From assembly GCA_030407005.1 (NCBI GenBank), contig JAUDYN010000004.1:124001-188000 (forward strand): a stretch of 64,000 nucleotides of DNA, read 5' to 3'. A program made the position numbers and the translations under genes. The DNA is from Desarmillaria ectypa. Its lineage: Eukaryota > Basidiomycota > Agaricomycetes > Agaricales > Physalacriaceae. This document shows positions 27,414 to 39,579 of this stretch, in pieces (positions within the stretch are counted from its first letter, which is position 1; the number at the start of each line of letters is the position of its first letter). The notes beneath the pieces are model-generated. The model was not told where the DNA came from and ran no database searches. It saw nothing but the letters and a program-made list of their open reading frames with translations.

Positions 27414-29677
27414 ATGGCTCTTGCCTATCAAATATCGTCTATAGACGCTTGCTTGGTTCTGATCACCGTCTTTCTCATCTACCGGGTCTCGACAAATCGT
27501 AAAAGCATGACTACCAAGCTGCGAGGACCTCCGAGTCGAAACTGGCTTTTTGGTCTCGCTAGTGTTATCCATAATTCCGATGACGTAGACCTCTTGTATG
27601 AGCAGTGGTCAGCCGAGTATGGTTCTCTCTACAGTGTCTCTGGATTCCTGGGACAGCAGACACTAGTTCTTTGCGACCCGAAGGCTGTGGCGCATTTCTA
27701 TTCAAGAGAGACGGTTGGGTATGTCAAGACGCCCATAACGCGCATGTTCATCGAAATTATGGTTTGATTTTCGCTATAGAAAATATGAGCACGTTTTCTA
27801 ATGTATCTTGGCTCATAGTTCGGAAAGAATTTGGTATCGGTGGAGGGAGACCTACATCGAAAGTAATCACTCACTTTCACGTTTCGCCACTGGATGCTAA
27901 CTATAAACCATATAGGCAGCGCAAATTTCTCATACCAGCATTCAGCAACGCAGCCATACGTGGTCTTACCCATGTTTTCTATGACTCGGCTCACAGGGTA
28001 CATAAATAATCCTTGCATTCATGGAATATTTTCCCAAATTTCACCTAGACGTCGTCCGCTTGGGATGCTATTCTGGAGACAAGCGATGGGACATCCGCGA
28101 TAGATGTGCATAACTGGTGTGCTATTTGTGTGCCTGGTGATAATAATGACCAACTGATATATAACTTCTAGGATGAATCGTATCTCGTGAGGCAATCATT
28201 CAACTGCATAACGCTCAGCAGCTAATCCAATTGCCCACCTAGGATGGACAGCATCGGCATAGCAGGATTCTCTCATGACTTTGGTGCCATCGACGGAAAA
28301 CCTCAATCTTACGATGAGCTGGACTTCAGCAATGGTGCCGCCTTTTTTGCTTTCACGGTCATCGTGGGTGCCGTGTTTCCTGCTGTTCTTCGGTTGCCTT
28401 CCAAGAGGAAACGTGATCTAGCCGCTATGAGCCGTCTGTTCACCAGCACAGCTGATCAGCTCCTGGCCAAGGCCAAAGAGCATGGGAACGAAGAAAATAA
28501 ATCTATAATGGGTCTACTACGTGAGAATGACCATTCTCGGTTCTGGCAAGAAGCTGATCCCGTTTATATACAGTCAAGTCCGAGACGGATGGTGCCGAGA
28601 TTCACATGTCTCGAGAGGAAGTTATAGCACAGGTATTCCTTGTTACTCCCGCACTTACAACCCTTTGCTGATGATAGACTACGGCAGATGGTACTTTAAA
28701 AATTCTTGTCTTGGTTTTTACTTGCTCAAAAAATTTAACTCTAGAACTTGTTGTTATTTGCAGGTGAGTATCACACGCATTCCTTGCTTCTGAAAGTTAA
28801 TTATTTCAGGTTATGAAACGACGAGTAGTAAGTTTCGATCCTCTATGAGACCGCTTTTTCTTGGTTACTGAAACGCTATCGTCTAGTTAGTCTCACAGTA
28901 CGTGAACTCCTATCGATCGTCCATCAGAAATTGATGAGCTCCGCAGTGGGCTCTCATTGAATTGTGCAAGAACATCGACATTCAAAACAAGCTCCGTACG
29001 GAGCTAGTACAATTCGGCAATACTGATCCGACGTGGGAGCAGCTCAACTCGAGCCTTCCATACCTTGACGCAGTCGTGCACGAAACTCTACGAACGCACC
29101 CAGCCGTTATAGAGACTGCGAGGGTGGTATGTATTCTATCCTCGAGCGACTGAGTGCCCTTCAACTTACTCCTTCACTAAGGCGGCAGAAGACGACATCC
29201 TTCCTCTCGCTACACCTGTAGTGACCAAGTCCGGCGAGACGATCAACAGTATTTTCGTTGGCAAAGGAACACTCGTCACCACCCCCATTGGGATGCTGAA
29301 TAGATCCGAGGAGTTGTGGGGCCCTGACGCGAAGGAGTTCAAACCGGAGAGATGGCTGGAGGACAGTGCACCGAGAGCGAAGGAAATAAAAGGACATCGA
29401 CACCTTTTGACGTTCGTAAATGGACCTAGGACGTGTCTCGGGAAGGCGTTTGCCTTGGCCGAGTTCAAGGTAAGTCAATTTCCTCAGGAAGAGTGCAGTT
29501 TTTGTTGAAGATCTGTTTCTCTAGGCTGTGCTCTTTGTCATTGTCAAGAACTTTGCGTTCGAATTCCCTGGTGGAAAGGATACTATTATTGGCAAGTATA
29601 TGGGAGGCATTATGCCTAGACCGAAAGTTGTCGGTGAAGAGGGTGCGAAAGTTCCGTTGAGGGTGAGGCGAGTATGA
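27414..29677 (+). CDS. Cytochrome P450 monooxygenase
   Basis: Haem-thiolate oxygenase, membrane-anchored by the N-terminal hydrophobic helix (CLVLITVFLIYRV). The substrate is unknown; fungal P450s of this kind act in secondary metabolism or detoxification. Motifs in order: proline-rich LRGPPSRNW; KQRKFLIPAF C-helix region (via spliced GKNLVSVEGDLHR); I-helix AGYETTS; K-helix ETLR (ExxR) in VVHETLRTHP; PERW; and haem loop FVNGPRTCLGKAF with the Cys ligand. The ATG at 27414 fits the membrane anchor. Around 12 introns are needed; the I-helix is spread over exons of 3, 19, 18 and 11 nt (28688-28897). No frame break was seen, so it is probably functional. The CYP subfamily is not assigned. Confidence 0.9.
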
Positions 29678-30190
29678 GGTTACCCCAATCTTGCAATGAT
29701 AGCAACTGTACTATGGACATGTGTACTAATATATGATACGACCTAGGAAATATGGACAACCGAGAAATTCACATACTACACACTAGCTGCTAGCTATTCG
29801 TCAATGCATGGAAAGTAAACGTGGCTGGCTATTGTACACTTAGTCGATTGGGATGTTGCGGTTTCATTACTCCCAAAGACCTTGACAGGAAGAACATGTC
29901 GAGACTAGAACAATTCGGTGGCAATTACCGAGATCCCGGCATCATGACTGCGGTCCTGAGAATTCTGCAGACGCGCAAAAAAAGTTTCTCAGACCTCTCA
30001 TTTGAGGGTGCTAGCGTAGGAAAGTGAAATACAATACTTATATTCAGCTGCATAACCTTTACTCCCAGGATGCTTGCCCCCATCTTTAAATCCTGATTCG
30101 ACCCTCACTTCACCGGTAGAAGTCTTCTACCAGTTCCTATGCAATCATTCGTACAGCGGCCGTTCAAGAAGAGTCGGAACTGTTGCGATA
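29678..30190. other. Intergenic
   Basis: Nothing recognised between the P450 and the F-box relic. Confidence 0.4.
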
Positions 30191-30491
30191 CAATCAATAC
30201 CAATCCTCATAACTTCGAGAAAATCAGTCTTCAGGAGACCTTAGCCAGAGGCAGGGACCATGCTCAACTACTACAGGAAAAGGTTGAAGCGACTTGAATC
30301 CTCTCTTAGAATACCTCGAGGCCGAGGAAGAAAGAAATTTATCAATAGTATCGGATTTCATCCGCTGCGCGCTTAACGCAGACTCTTTAGTAGACACGCG
30401 AAAAGCTCCTTGGACACTTTCTCGCGTCTGCCATCAGTGGAGAACCGTAGCTTTGACCACACCGCGTTTATGGTTCGACACTAACTCGTAG
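30190..30491 (+). pseudogene. F-box family relic
   Basis: The segment APWTLSRVCHQWRTVALTTPRLWF (given here as APWTLSRVCHQWR and VALTTPRLWF) at about 30405-30480 is the hallmark that follows the F-box in Agaricomycete F-box/LRR-type proteins. A preceding coiled-coil-like stretch (LARGRDHAQLLQEKVEAT) is cut by stops at about 30295-30305 and the F-box itself is not intact in one frame. No downstream repeats were found. A decayed copy of an expanded family. Confidence 0.5.
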
Positions 30492-31970
30492 GGTCCAAGA
30501 GAGGGAACAGCACTACAGCGTGTATAGCTACGAACAACTTGAACAATGAATGCGCGCTGAAGCCCGCCCTAAATACCACATGATATCGGCTCGTGATTGC
30601 CGGACCTTCTCAGCCCCATTACGCCTTTCGTCACTCATTTATACCCCTTACTGCCAGTACCTGCAAGAACGAGCATGGACGATCGGAGCCGCTCGCAGTT
30701 GGTATTTATCTGTAAGAATGTGGAGTAGTGATGATCTCTCCAGTAATCCTTTGTGTTGTAACTATTGCAGTGGGAGGCTTGCTGAGTAGAGATACTAAAT
30801 TGTTCACTACTAGAGCTCGAGACGAGCTCCTTAAATACTACAGAATGTATCTAGAATGTTCTACTAAAGTACCTACTTATATACTAGTATCGTGCCAAAT
30901 TGATGGTACCGAAGGTTCGGGAATCTTTTGGCACATGCTTGAAGTTGCAAATCCCAAAACTTTGTGAGCGATGCTTACCCACGGCGCCCCGATGAAAGAG
31001 CGCATTTGGAGCTACCTTTCTCCACCTCTCAATCAATTCCTGGCTGCAAGGCCTTATTCAGTAGGCTTATGTGCTTGACACAACCTGGGCTGCCACCGCG
31101 AATCACTCACGGAGAGACGGAGCTATCGGGAACGAGACAATATCCTTTGAGGCGAACACCATCACCTCAAATAGTAATCCTTTTTGATATTTCCTCCAAG
31201 TACGTTACACATTCAGTGATGTACGAAATGTTCTCGAAGGAACGTGTCCTTCGGGCCCTTTTTTGTGTTTGCGGGAGATGGGAGGGGAGCAGAGACGTTC
31301 TCGATGATGTTTGTGTTAACACGAAGAAGATTACCAGACAAACACCGGCCACAGTATCTAACTGGGAGGGCTTTATAGATTCGTCAGGGATGCGTGGCCC
31401 ACGAGGTGCAATTTACCACGTCGGAGGACTGACGAGGTACACATGAAAGGGTTCTATGCTAGTAAATAGAAAACGCACCTAATGCTGCAAAGTTGCCATG
31501 TTGGGGGGTGTGAGACGTTGGTTGGGCACATAACAGGAGGATGGAAAATATAGGGCAGGAAAGTAAAGGTGAGGAAGATCTGTCAGCCCATCAGAAAGAA
31601 AGGGCGGTAGAGCAGAGACCAGCATAGAAATAGGAAGCCGTAAACAAGAGTGTCTGCAATGGTAGGGACATATTCTTTACTTGGTTTCCACAGCAGCCGT
31701 TCTGTTGGTATCACCTTAAAATACAAATATATCTCGGCCGAGCTATAGTCTATTACTGTTCCTTGATCCAGACCACGAGGCTCCTCTTGAATTTGTATCG
31801 GCATTCAGCATCGGTCGAAAGCAAAGGGTCGTTAAACACACCGAGACTGCAAAGTTCAGGGATGGGATTGCCAAGGAGACATGGCAAAATTTCCAAATAC
31901 CGACTTCGACTGTATTTATTAGAAACAGCACGGATTTGGACATAAACATAGGATACCGTACAAGGGGGTC
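30492..31970. other. No supported gene
   Basis: Only short frames; the region after the F-box relic may be its decayed continuation. Nothing else recognised. Confidence 0.4.
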
Positions 31971-31975
31971 GATGA

Positions 31976-33008
31976 TCACCAGATAGCTGGCCTCAATGGG
32001 AATTCTTGCACCTGTAGTTCCACAGCATCCGTATTCCTGCTTTGATGAAAAGCCTTGAACTGGTTCTCGGTATCGTCTGGACAACGATATGAATTCAGGA
32101 TCCTACGTCAAGCAATGTGAGCCGATACACACCTATATCCAGAATATACGGTGGGCCACCACAATGAGGCCGGAATACAGCCTCATATTTCGCGATCTTT
32201 CGGTCTCTCTCCTGGGGATCCATTTCTTCATTATAGGCAAAATTATACTCTGGGAACTTTGGACACATGGACAAAGGTCGTAGACGCGGAATGGCTTGTA
32301 CAGGCGCTTCCTTCGACTCCTTCTTGCTGGCCTTGGTAGCGCGCACCTTTTTCTGGGTGTTAGATGTTCGTGACTTAGTCATGGATCGGGTCTTTCTGGG
32401 AGAGAAAGTGGTTGATGGATGGGGCTGCGAATTAGGACTACAACGGCGGTGTTAGCGAGAACTGATACCACAAATGTTGTGGACACGTACGGCGGCATGG
32501 GACAGAAATGGTGGTGGCCAGAAATAATGCGTGAGAGAACAGACCAAGGTGTCCCAGATCGATAAAAGAAGTGCCAATGGCACTGATCCTCGCCTTTGCT
32601 ACACCGAAGGACGAGCTGTGTCGTATCTTCCTTTTGAACCTCAGAGCTGGGGATCCTAGCGCCTTCGCGTTGAAGAGGAGCGATGAGTGCCTCATCCAAT
32701 AATCGCATGTCGTCAAAATGGCCAGTAACGCTAGTCATGGAAAGGTTTTGAAGCTGCCGGGAGATAGAATATAGGGACCGGGGTGTTTGTTGTGCTGACG
32801 GCAGCTCTCCAGAGAGGCGCATATCCGTAAAATGTCCAGTAATACTCGTCATGGAAAGACTTTGAGGCTGGCAGGAATTCGAAAGCAGGGAGCGAGGGGT
32901 TGAGAGTGCCACCACCTGCGACTCTCCGTGGAGCTGCATCTTGGCTGTATGTTCGATGATATTCAACCTTGACATCTTCGGATTGTCAAGAACAGAGGTG
33001 AAGCTCAA
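31976..33008 (-). CDS. Unknown protein with an internal duplication and a lysine-rich second exon
   Basis: Three minus-strand exons splice in frame: about 33008-32491, 32437-32133 and 32076-31976, with introns of 53 and 56 nt that have GT-AG ends. Exon 1 contains two copies of a roughly 40-residue unit (TPRSL...S..QSLSMTSITGHFTDMRL and TPRSLYSISRQLQNLSMTSV...). It is followed by a Cys/His-containing stretch (LRCSKGEDQCHWHFFYRSG). Exon 2 is basic (TKSRTSNTQKKVRATKASKK), then KFPEYNFAYNEEMDPQERDR. The protein ends EFPLRPAIW with TGA at 31976-31978. The start is unsure: the first in-frame ATG in exon 1 is at 32975, but coding-like sequence extends a little upstream, so another 5' exon is likely. 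No family recognised. Confidence 0.5.
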
Positions 33009-33059
33009 GGATATCAGTGTCGAAGGTGATGGTTCTTGGAGAAGGGAGAGGGCATTGTG

Positions 33060-36000
33060 TAGTTGTCAATTTGAAGGGCGCACGCTTGCACCATGTAAGG
33101 TGGCACGTTGTGGACAATACTGAGAGGAACAAAGACATGATATTTCCTGTCTTTTCGGCGAGTACGCCGACAATAATGTAGAGCCGAAGACAATGCATCA
33201 CGCCGAGAACTTCACTTCGATGTTGCAATCTACCATTGGTGGCGTCACGATTGACGAGCGAAAAACTGGAAACGAATGAGCGAAAATGCTGGAATAAAGA
33301 TCGGCGAGCAACTTACCCCTACTCTACCTTCGGCTTAGAAATCCCGCTGTTCTGCTACTGCGCTCTATAATTAGTCCCATCAAATGTGTGATATAAGTGT
33401 TGGAATTGAATATTTACCGTTACATAGGGATTAGAAGCTGTGTTGACCAATAAAAGCAGCTGGTCAACGTGATCGATAAACTCAACCATCGCAAAGAGGG
33501 GATATTTTATAGATAGCCTGCTGCGGTCAGTAAAGAGAAGAAACAATCGTTCCTTATTGATGTAATGCAGGGGTCTCCGCAGGATCATCGTGGACACCCA
33601 CATATAAGCCTAGACTCTGATTGTAGCCATGTCTCGGAGGAGACATGTTTTGTACTCCCATTTCAACTGAATTCATTCCATTATATCGATCAGCCTCGGT
33701 GGAATGGACAGTTTTCAGCTGGACTATCCGTATCAGTGCCTGATTGCCTGAAACAAGTGCCGCTTGGAAAGGGCAATGCATCCCTTCCGACGCGCGATGA
33801 CTCATCATTTGGGTAATGGGCGAGTAGTAAATTTGATCCCTCTTTCACTGATGAATTCGTTGACCGACACGGCAAGTGACCTTCCGTACTCAAAGGTGGA
33901 CACTTTTCGGTAAGATAGCTCGCATGCGAGCTAACTTTTGGCTTGTCTAAAGGGATACTCGTCAGATGACGGACAACGCATCAGATTCAGAGCCTAACGG
34001 CATACGGGAAAGTACTGGTGCGTGACTATTTGAGTTCTAAACCAGGAAAAGATTCAAGCCCCTGACCTCTCTCGTTGCCTATCTGAAGTTTTGGTCTGTG
34101 AAAAAAAAAATAAAGGTTTGATAGGCACAAGATACATAATATGAACGCCCACGTTGTCGTTTTGTTTTTTGATGCTGCTGCTTGAAAGGTAGAGTACCAA
34201 ATCCTACAAATAGAAAGCTACGTCGCCAGGGGAAAGTCGTGCTGATGTAGTGGTGTGGCTGGCACAGGCCCAAGGAGCATTGAGGGGCGGCCGTGAGGTG
34301 TGATTGGAGAAAGGTATCTTTGGTGGGAACGTGACGTCCAAAAATAGTGAGACGGGCCGATCACCCGGGAGTCACAGAAAAAATTGGAAAAGAATGTCGT
34401 CCTTGGGAATTTTCCCTTTTTGTACAGCCCAATTTCTAACATAAATTGAGCTCTGCCATGGACCAACAGAAGACGGTTTTGAAAATTGCTCGTAGCAGCC
34501 TCTTGCAGTAATTTTCTCAAAACTTTCTTCTGTTTTTGGACTTGTCACAGTTTCGCATCTCGAATATGCTAGCTTCAGGACGAACTTTATCAAAGGCTTT
34601 CATTAACGTCTTTCATTTCACTCAGGAATCATTTTCCTGGTACAGGATAGCCCCAAGTTATCTCCTTGTTTAAATCTCCTTAGTAAGCTTTACATCCCTT
34701 TTCCCTAAAAACAGGTCCCTGCGACCTGATTGCGGTGGCATCCTATTGGCAAGAACTGCGAATGGTAAACAATCTGACACTACCGTAGGACCAATAATGG
34801 CTCTATCTCTCGGGCAAAGACATTCTTCACTTTTATGTACTCTCTGAATGGTTCTGGTGCCCTCTGCTCGTTTTCCGAAGTGGCTGCATCAGCATGGATT
34901 CAAGCCGGACATGCCAAATACCACTAGAACTGGCGCACAGCGTCCTTCATATGCGGTCTTGAGCAATTTCGTTACTTCTGTATAATTACTTTGCAACCGC
35001 GTGCTCTTCAAGCTAAGTTGTTCTAAAAATGCCTGGCATAGTTCTCTTCTTAGATCTGTTCTTTTAGCACCTTATAAGGACTGACGAGAGACCGTTCAGC
35101 TCGGTGATCGAACTAACGAAAACAAATCCAAAGAGTTAACCGTGACAAATGCTCCGTGTCCCAGAATGCGATGACTGCGGAGGTAGCGAGGCCATCTGTT
35201 TTACTCTATTACATTCGTTTCCAAGCCCAAGCCGACCCAACGCTTATTGTCCCCAGAAGTAGTAGGAAACTGTTGACCCAGATTCTCAGGTTCACAATGC
35301 GTGGCGCATTTACTGTCGGCACTGTGAAGCTCTTCCTTCACGGCACCTCCGTATCTCCGTACCTCCGACCACCGTATTAACAATCAAGGAAGGAGATGGT
35401 ATATGTTACTCCGCCCCCTCAAGCCCGACTGCTATTCAAACTTTTGATGTGGCGTATACAGCGGGCGGTCCCGAGATTCACGAGTGACACGAAAGGAGCT
35501 TTTCGGATCTCGGAAGATTCTTAGAATACCGTATCGATGCATACTTGGCTTAATTATGGGCTCAAGAACTCATTTCGAATGTCAGAATGATAGTGCCCAC
35601 AAAATACAGACCAGTGCGGCCGGGACTAACGAGTTGCGAAGGCAAACAGACTGCCACGATCCGGTCCCTCGACCCACCCATCTATCGGTGGGAAAATCGT
35701 AGCCTTCAGAACTCCCCATACATATTTTGTAATTTCTGTTCAAGGTCGAATACCAATCGAATACCAGGTTCCAGTTAAGTCGCAGTTAGTTTCAAGTCCT
35801 GAAACGAGCGGATGCTTGCAGTTTAGTAAAATTTACGGTCTTCGAGGGTCAATATGATAAGCACCACTCGTTCTTCATCCCTATTTTCATCAGGATCAAA
35901 AGGCTCCCCCATTCATTGACACCAGATGGTGGTCAACACTAGCGTGGGATATACAAATCCCGAATCTCAGGAGAATCACTATCTTTTTAGGGCAGATTTG

Positions 36001-37090
36001 CATGATACATCCGATCATGGGCGGTGTTTGGTCGACAGTAAACTCCAGTTCGCGTGCTTACTTTCTCACGAACCTGACAGCCTGGACAGGCGATAGCGGT
36101 CGTATCGTGCTTTCACAATGAAACTTCCCTCGTTCATGATCTGTAATAACGAGACGGAGAAGCAGTATGAAACCCAGAACACTGACCAATTACATGACCA
36201 CTTGAAAGTGTAAGTATCCAAAAACGGAAGCGTGATGTTGACTGGGATTGTAAGGTATACCTACAGTTGATAACCACCTAAGTCCGGCATTGGCTAACCG
36301 CCGGGAGTACGCTGCTTCGAAGTTCCCAACAATTGACTTTGATTAAGACTTACGACATGTTGATGCCAGCCGGCGTGAATTTGGCATCGACCTTAAATAT
36401 GAGTTCCCTGCTACTGCGACAATGGCGTTTAAGTTAATAGCTTCCATGTTGTATTGATTCTGCCTCATATGGAGTCTTCTGTGTCAGAACGAATGTAGGG
36501 TATGACACCGGTACATTATGCCTGTCTGTCTGTCATTAACGACTGGGACAGTATTACTTGGCTTATAATTAATCTCACTACTTGATTCTGAATTCCGAGC
36601 GTATTATCTCCATTGGATCTTTACTTTTTTCTCTGATTCTTCATTTGAATACGTATTGGACTCGGGAAATTACACGCCCTAGCAAAGACATATGCCATGG
36701 GCTACGGTCATTTTGTTGATGGCAAAGTTGCCCTGTCAAAGTGGCAATAGTGCCAGTCTAGCTGATTACATCGCTAATATGAAGAAATGGAGAAATGTAG
36801 CATGGTGTTTCTTATCGCTGCATCGTGGTTGAACTACCAGATCGTTTGATCTCCCATCTCAGGGCTTGATATAACAGAACCCGTAAAATGCTCAGCATGG
36901 AGATCTAGAATTCGTAACGAAACAGCATAAGAACATGGAAACAACTAGTATAATAATTCTTTTATGATAGGGATGTATCAGTTTATGTCTACTCTCGGTC
37001 TACCTTTATATGTTAGTGTACAAATGGGCTATAAGTGAAATAATGAAATAAGTAAACCACATCAATGCGCTTGTAAATGGAAGGATAAAT
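33060..37090. other. Four-kilobase stretch without a recognisable gene
   Basis: Frames are all short and lack domains on both strands. I see no tRNA, long repeat or transposon hallmark. It may hold highly decayed elements or fast-evolving noncoding sequence. Confidence 0.45.
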
Positions 37091-37101
37091 AGAAGTATTT
37101 A

Positions 37102-39571
37102 CTAAACTGTGAAGAAAGACAATAGGCCGTTAGGTTGATCTAGGCCAGATTCCGGACTCGACAAATCATCGAACTCAACCTCTAAGGCCTGACACGAACG
37201 AACCACCATCAACTCCCCCCACAGACGCACAGGAATATCATGGCTCTGCCGTAAGAAGAACCGTATACGTTCCAGCCACTCTTTCAAGAGTGGATATCTC
37301 TTTCCAGACCGGGCGGTATCCGCCACCCACTCCGGACCACCCTCATCAATGGCAACCAGCAGGACCTGCGCTAGCCAATAGAAAGCCAGAGGGTTCTGAA
37401 TCAGTGGCGATTCCTGGTCCGCCCTGGCCGGTACGGGTGTCTGGATCCATAGCTGGAACCAATTGTGCAGAGCGTACCGTGATCGGTCATTGGGAGTGCA
37501 TCGTGAAAGAACGTCCCGTAAGATGACATGGATCAAGATAGATTGGGAAAATGAGTTTAACGGGTATGGGAGTAAGTCATCGATGGAGGGCGACATACTT
37601 GGAGCCTCGGTCAGGCGTGTCAGAGCCTGCTGGAAATCGGCCCCACGCAGCGTCGATGAGTCTCCTCTGTATAGCGAGGCGGCCTGGATCACTGAGAGCC
37701 ACTCGACGGGTGTCTGCGCGTTCCACAAGTCTTCGTCGCATGGCAGGTGAATGTCGAACTCAGTTGTACGGAAGGATGATTGTTTTGAAAAATATATCGA
37801 GTAACAGCAGTCGTGAAGATACGTTAGTAACAGTGCCCTGTGGCGAGTTGCGTGAGCCTGACACTGTAACAATGTAGAGAAATATAAATGACACACCTCT
37901 TGGCGGTCTCGTGAGTGACCCATTCCTTCCACGACTGCTCTAAGGAGAGGGAATCGTTGATATTAGGCACGACCCAACAGCGTTCCTGAGCAATTGATCC
38001 CGACTGATGGATCATCTAAAAAGCGGGCGTCCGGTTAACGATGACGCCTTCAGAAAGCCTAAAAAGTATACCATCACCAACATCCCGTGGTAAACGCTAG
38101 TTGCAACGCGTGTCTCCGGCCGCTGGTGAAACAGGCCAAGAGTTTGCAATAAAACAACCGCAAGTATCAGAAAGACCCGATCTTTCGGGCTGCAGGAAGC
38201 CTTCATTTGGGACATCAGTAAGCAAAACTTCAAATGCCCAACTGCGCTCACAAATTCTTGTAAAAGCAAATTGCGCGAATTTAAAGTTTCTTCGATGAAC
38301 TGTGCAGCTTGTCGTGTTTTGACCAAGAGAGCCCCGCAAGCTTGCATGGCACGAACAAGGACAGGAGGTTTTCCCTCCATGCTCCATGTTGCTCGGTGCA
38401 CCAGCGGAAGCTGTTTACAAAAGTCGGTGAAAAACAGACGAACTGGAGAAATGATAAGAATCGTTACGATAGGTCGTTGTAAAATACAAAACTTACGGTA
38501 TCTCTGTTTGTCAGCATCAAGGTCGACAGATGTATGATCGGCAATCAGCGGGGGTGTGAAGAAAAGTGCGGAACCAGTGTTATCACACTCGAAACTTGTC
38601 GAAACAGGGTCGGACGAAAAGTCCAAATCGAAGTAATTGCTTTCGAGTGCAATTGCAATGGAAGGATCATGAGAGGGTGAGTATAACTTGTCAAGGAACG
38701 CCTGCCATCCGCATTCATTGCTGGATTCTTCAATTTGAGATATAGACAACCCTAATATGTCGTCCAGATCCCAATCTGGGGGCGTATCAAGCGCAGGTGG
38801 CGATCCCGCACTAGACGCATCTTCAGAAACCGGAAAGAAGGGCGAGCATGCCGGGGACGAGGTAGAGGATGACGACGACGACGGTGTCCCTGAGCTATCA
38901 GATGCGTCCGTGAGGTCGTTTTCTAGTCTTCCGGTAGTGTCGCTGATGAAGATGCATTTCTTTCCACGAGCTGTGCATTTTGAACAGGGATTTTGGAGAT
39001 GCCGGTCGCACTTTACTCGAGACTGAACGCAGGACTGAATAGAGTGATATCTTTGAGTATTGTCATCCTGGCCAATATATAATTCATCAACGTACCTGAC
39101 AGGCCTTTCTTTTTGAGCGATTGGCTGCGAGCCTAATATTTTGAAAGATGATTAGGTTCGCGGGTTCCCAACAAATCGGTAAACACTTACGGGCCCCCGC
39201 ACGACTTCATATGCCTGTTCAATACATCGCGCCTAACAAACTGAGAGCTGCACATCTACGAGAAAGGTTGTCAGGCGAAACGTTTTGAGGTATGTATTTA
39301 AAGACTCACCGTGCACTTATGAACGCGTTTGTGACTGTCTGGCAATGGTTTTCGCGTGTCAACGAAGGGAGTCCACATATAATCAATGTTGGCACTTACG
39401 AGACCGAATATGTCTATGAAGATGTGTGGGTCTGCTATACTTTGCGGGACAGTAAGGACAGGATTGGTTCTGAGGTAACATCCGTCCATTTGCCTTGGGA
39501 TCCACCGAAGAAGAGAGTGCGAAAAGTTGGAACGACACATGGTCGTAGGTCTGAGGCGGCGACGCGTCCAT
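37102..39571 (-). CDS. Zinc-finger transcription factor with two C2H2 fingers plus a Zn2Cys6 cluster and fungal-specific domain
   Basis: A nuclear DNA-binding regulator; targets are unknown. The start is ATG 39571 (MDASPPQTYDHV). Finger 1 is CPYCPAKYSRPTHLHRHIRS; after two short introns finger 2 is CTMCSSQFVRRDVLNRHMKSC. A further exon gives KRKACQ-SCVQSRVKC then CSKCTARGKKCIF, a Zn2Cys6 binuclear cluster with spacing C-x2-C-x6-C-x7-C-x2-C-x6-C split across an intron. An acidic/Ser-rich linker follows, then a long helical middle-homology-like region (FFTDFCKQLPLVHRATW; LHNWFQLWIQT; PLAFYWLAQVLLVAID) to a stop at 37102. All introns found are canonical, about 50-60 nt. The C2H2 plus Zn2Cys6 combination is known in filamentous fungi but is less common than either alone. 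Confidence 0.85.
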
Positions 39572-39579
39572 GGTTGGGG

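Noticed and set aside
28641..28744. Stop codons in the P450 after the first half
   Set aside because: They fall inside introns; the frame is kept by the microexons, so the gene was not called a pseudogene.
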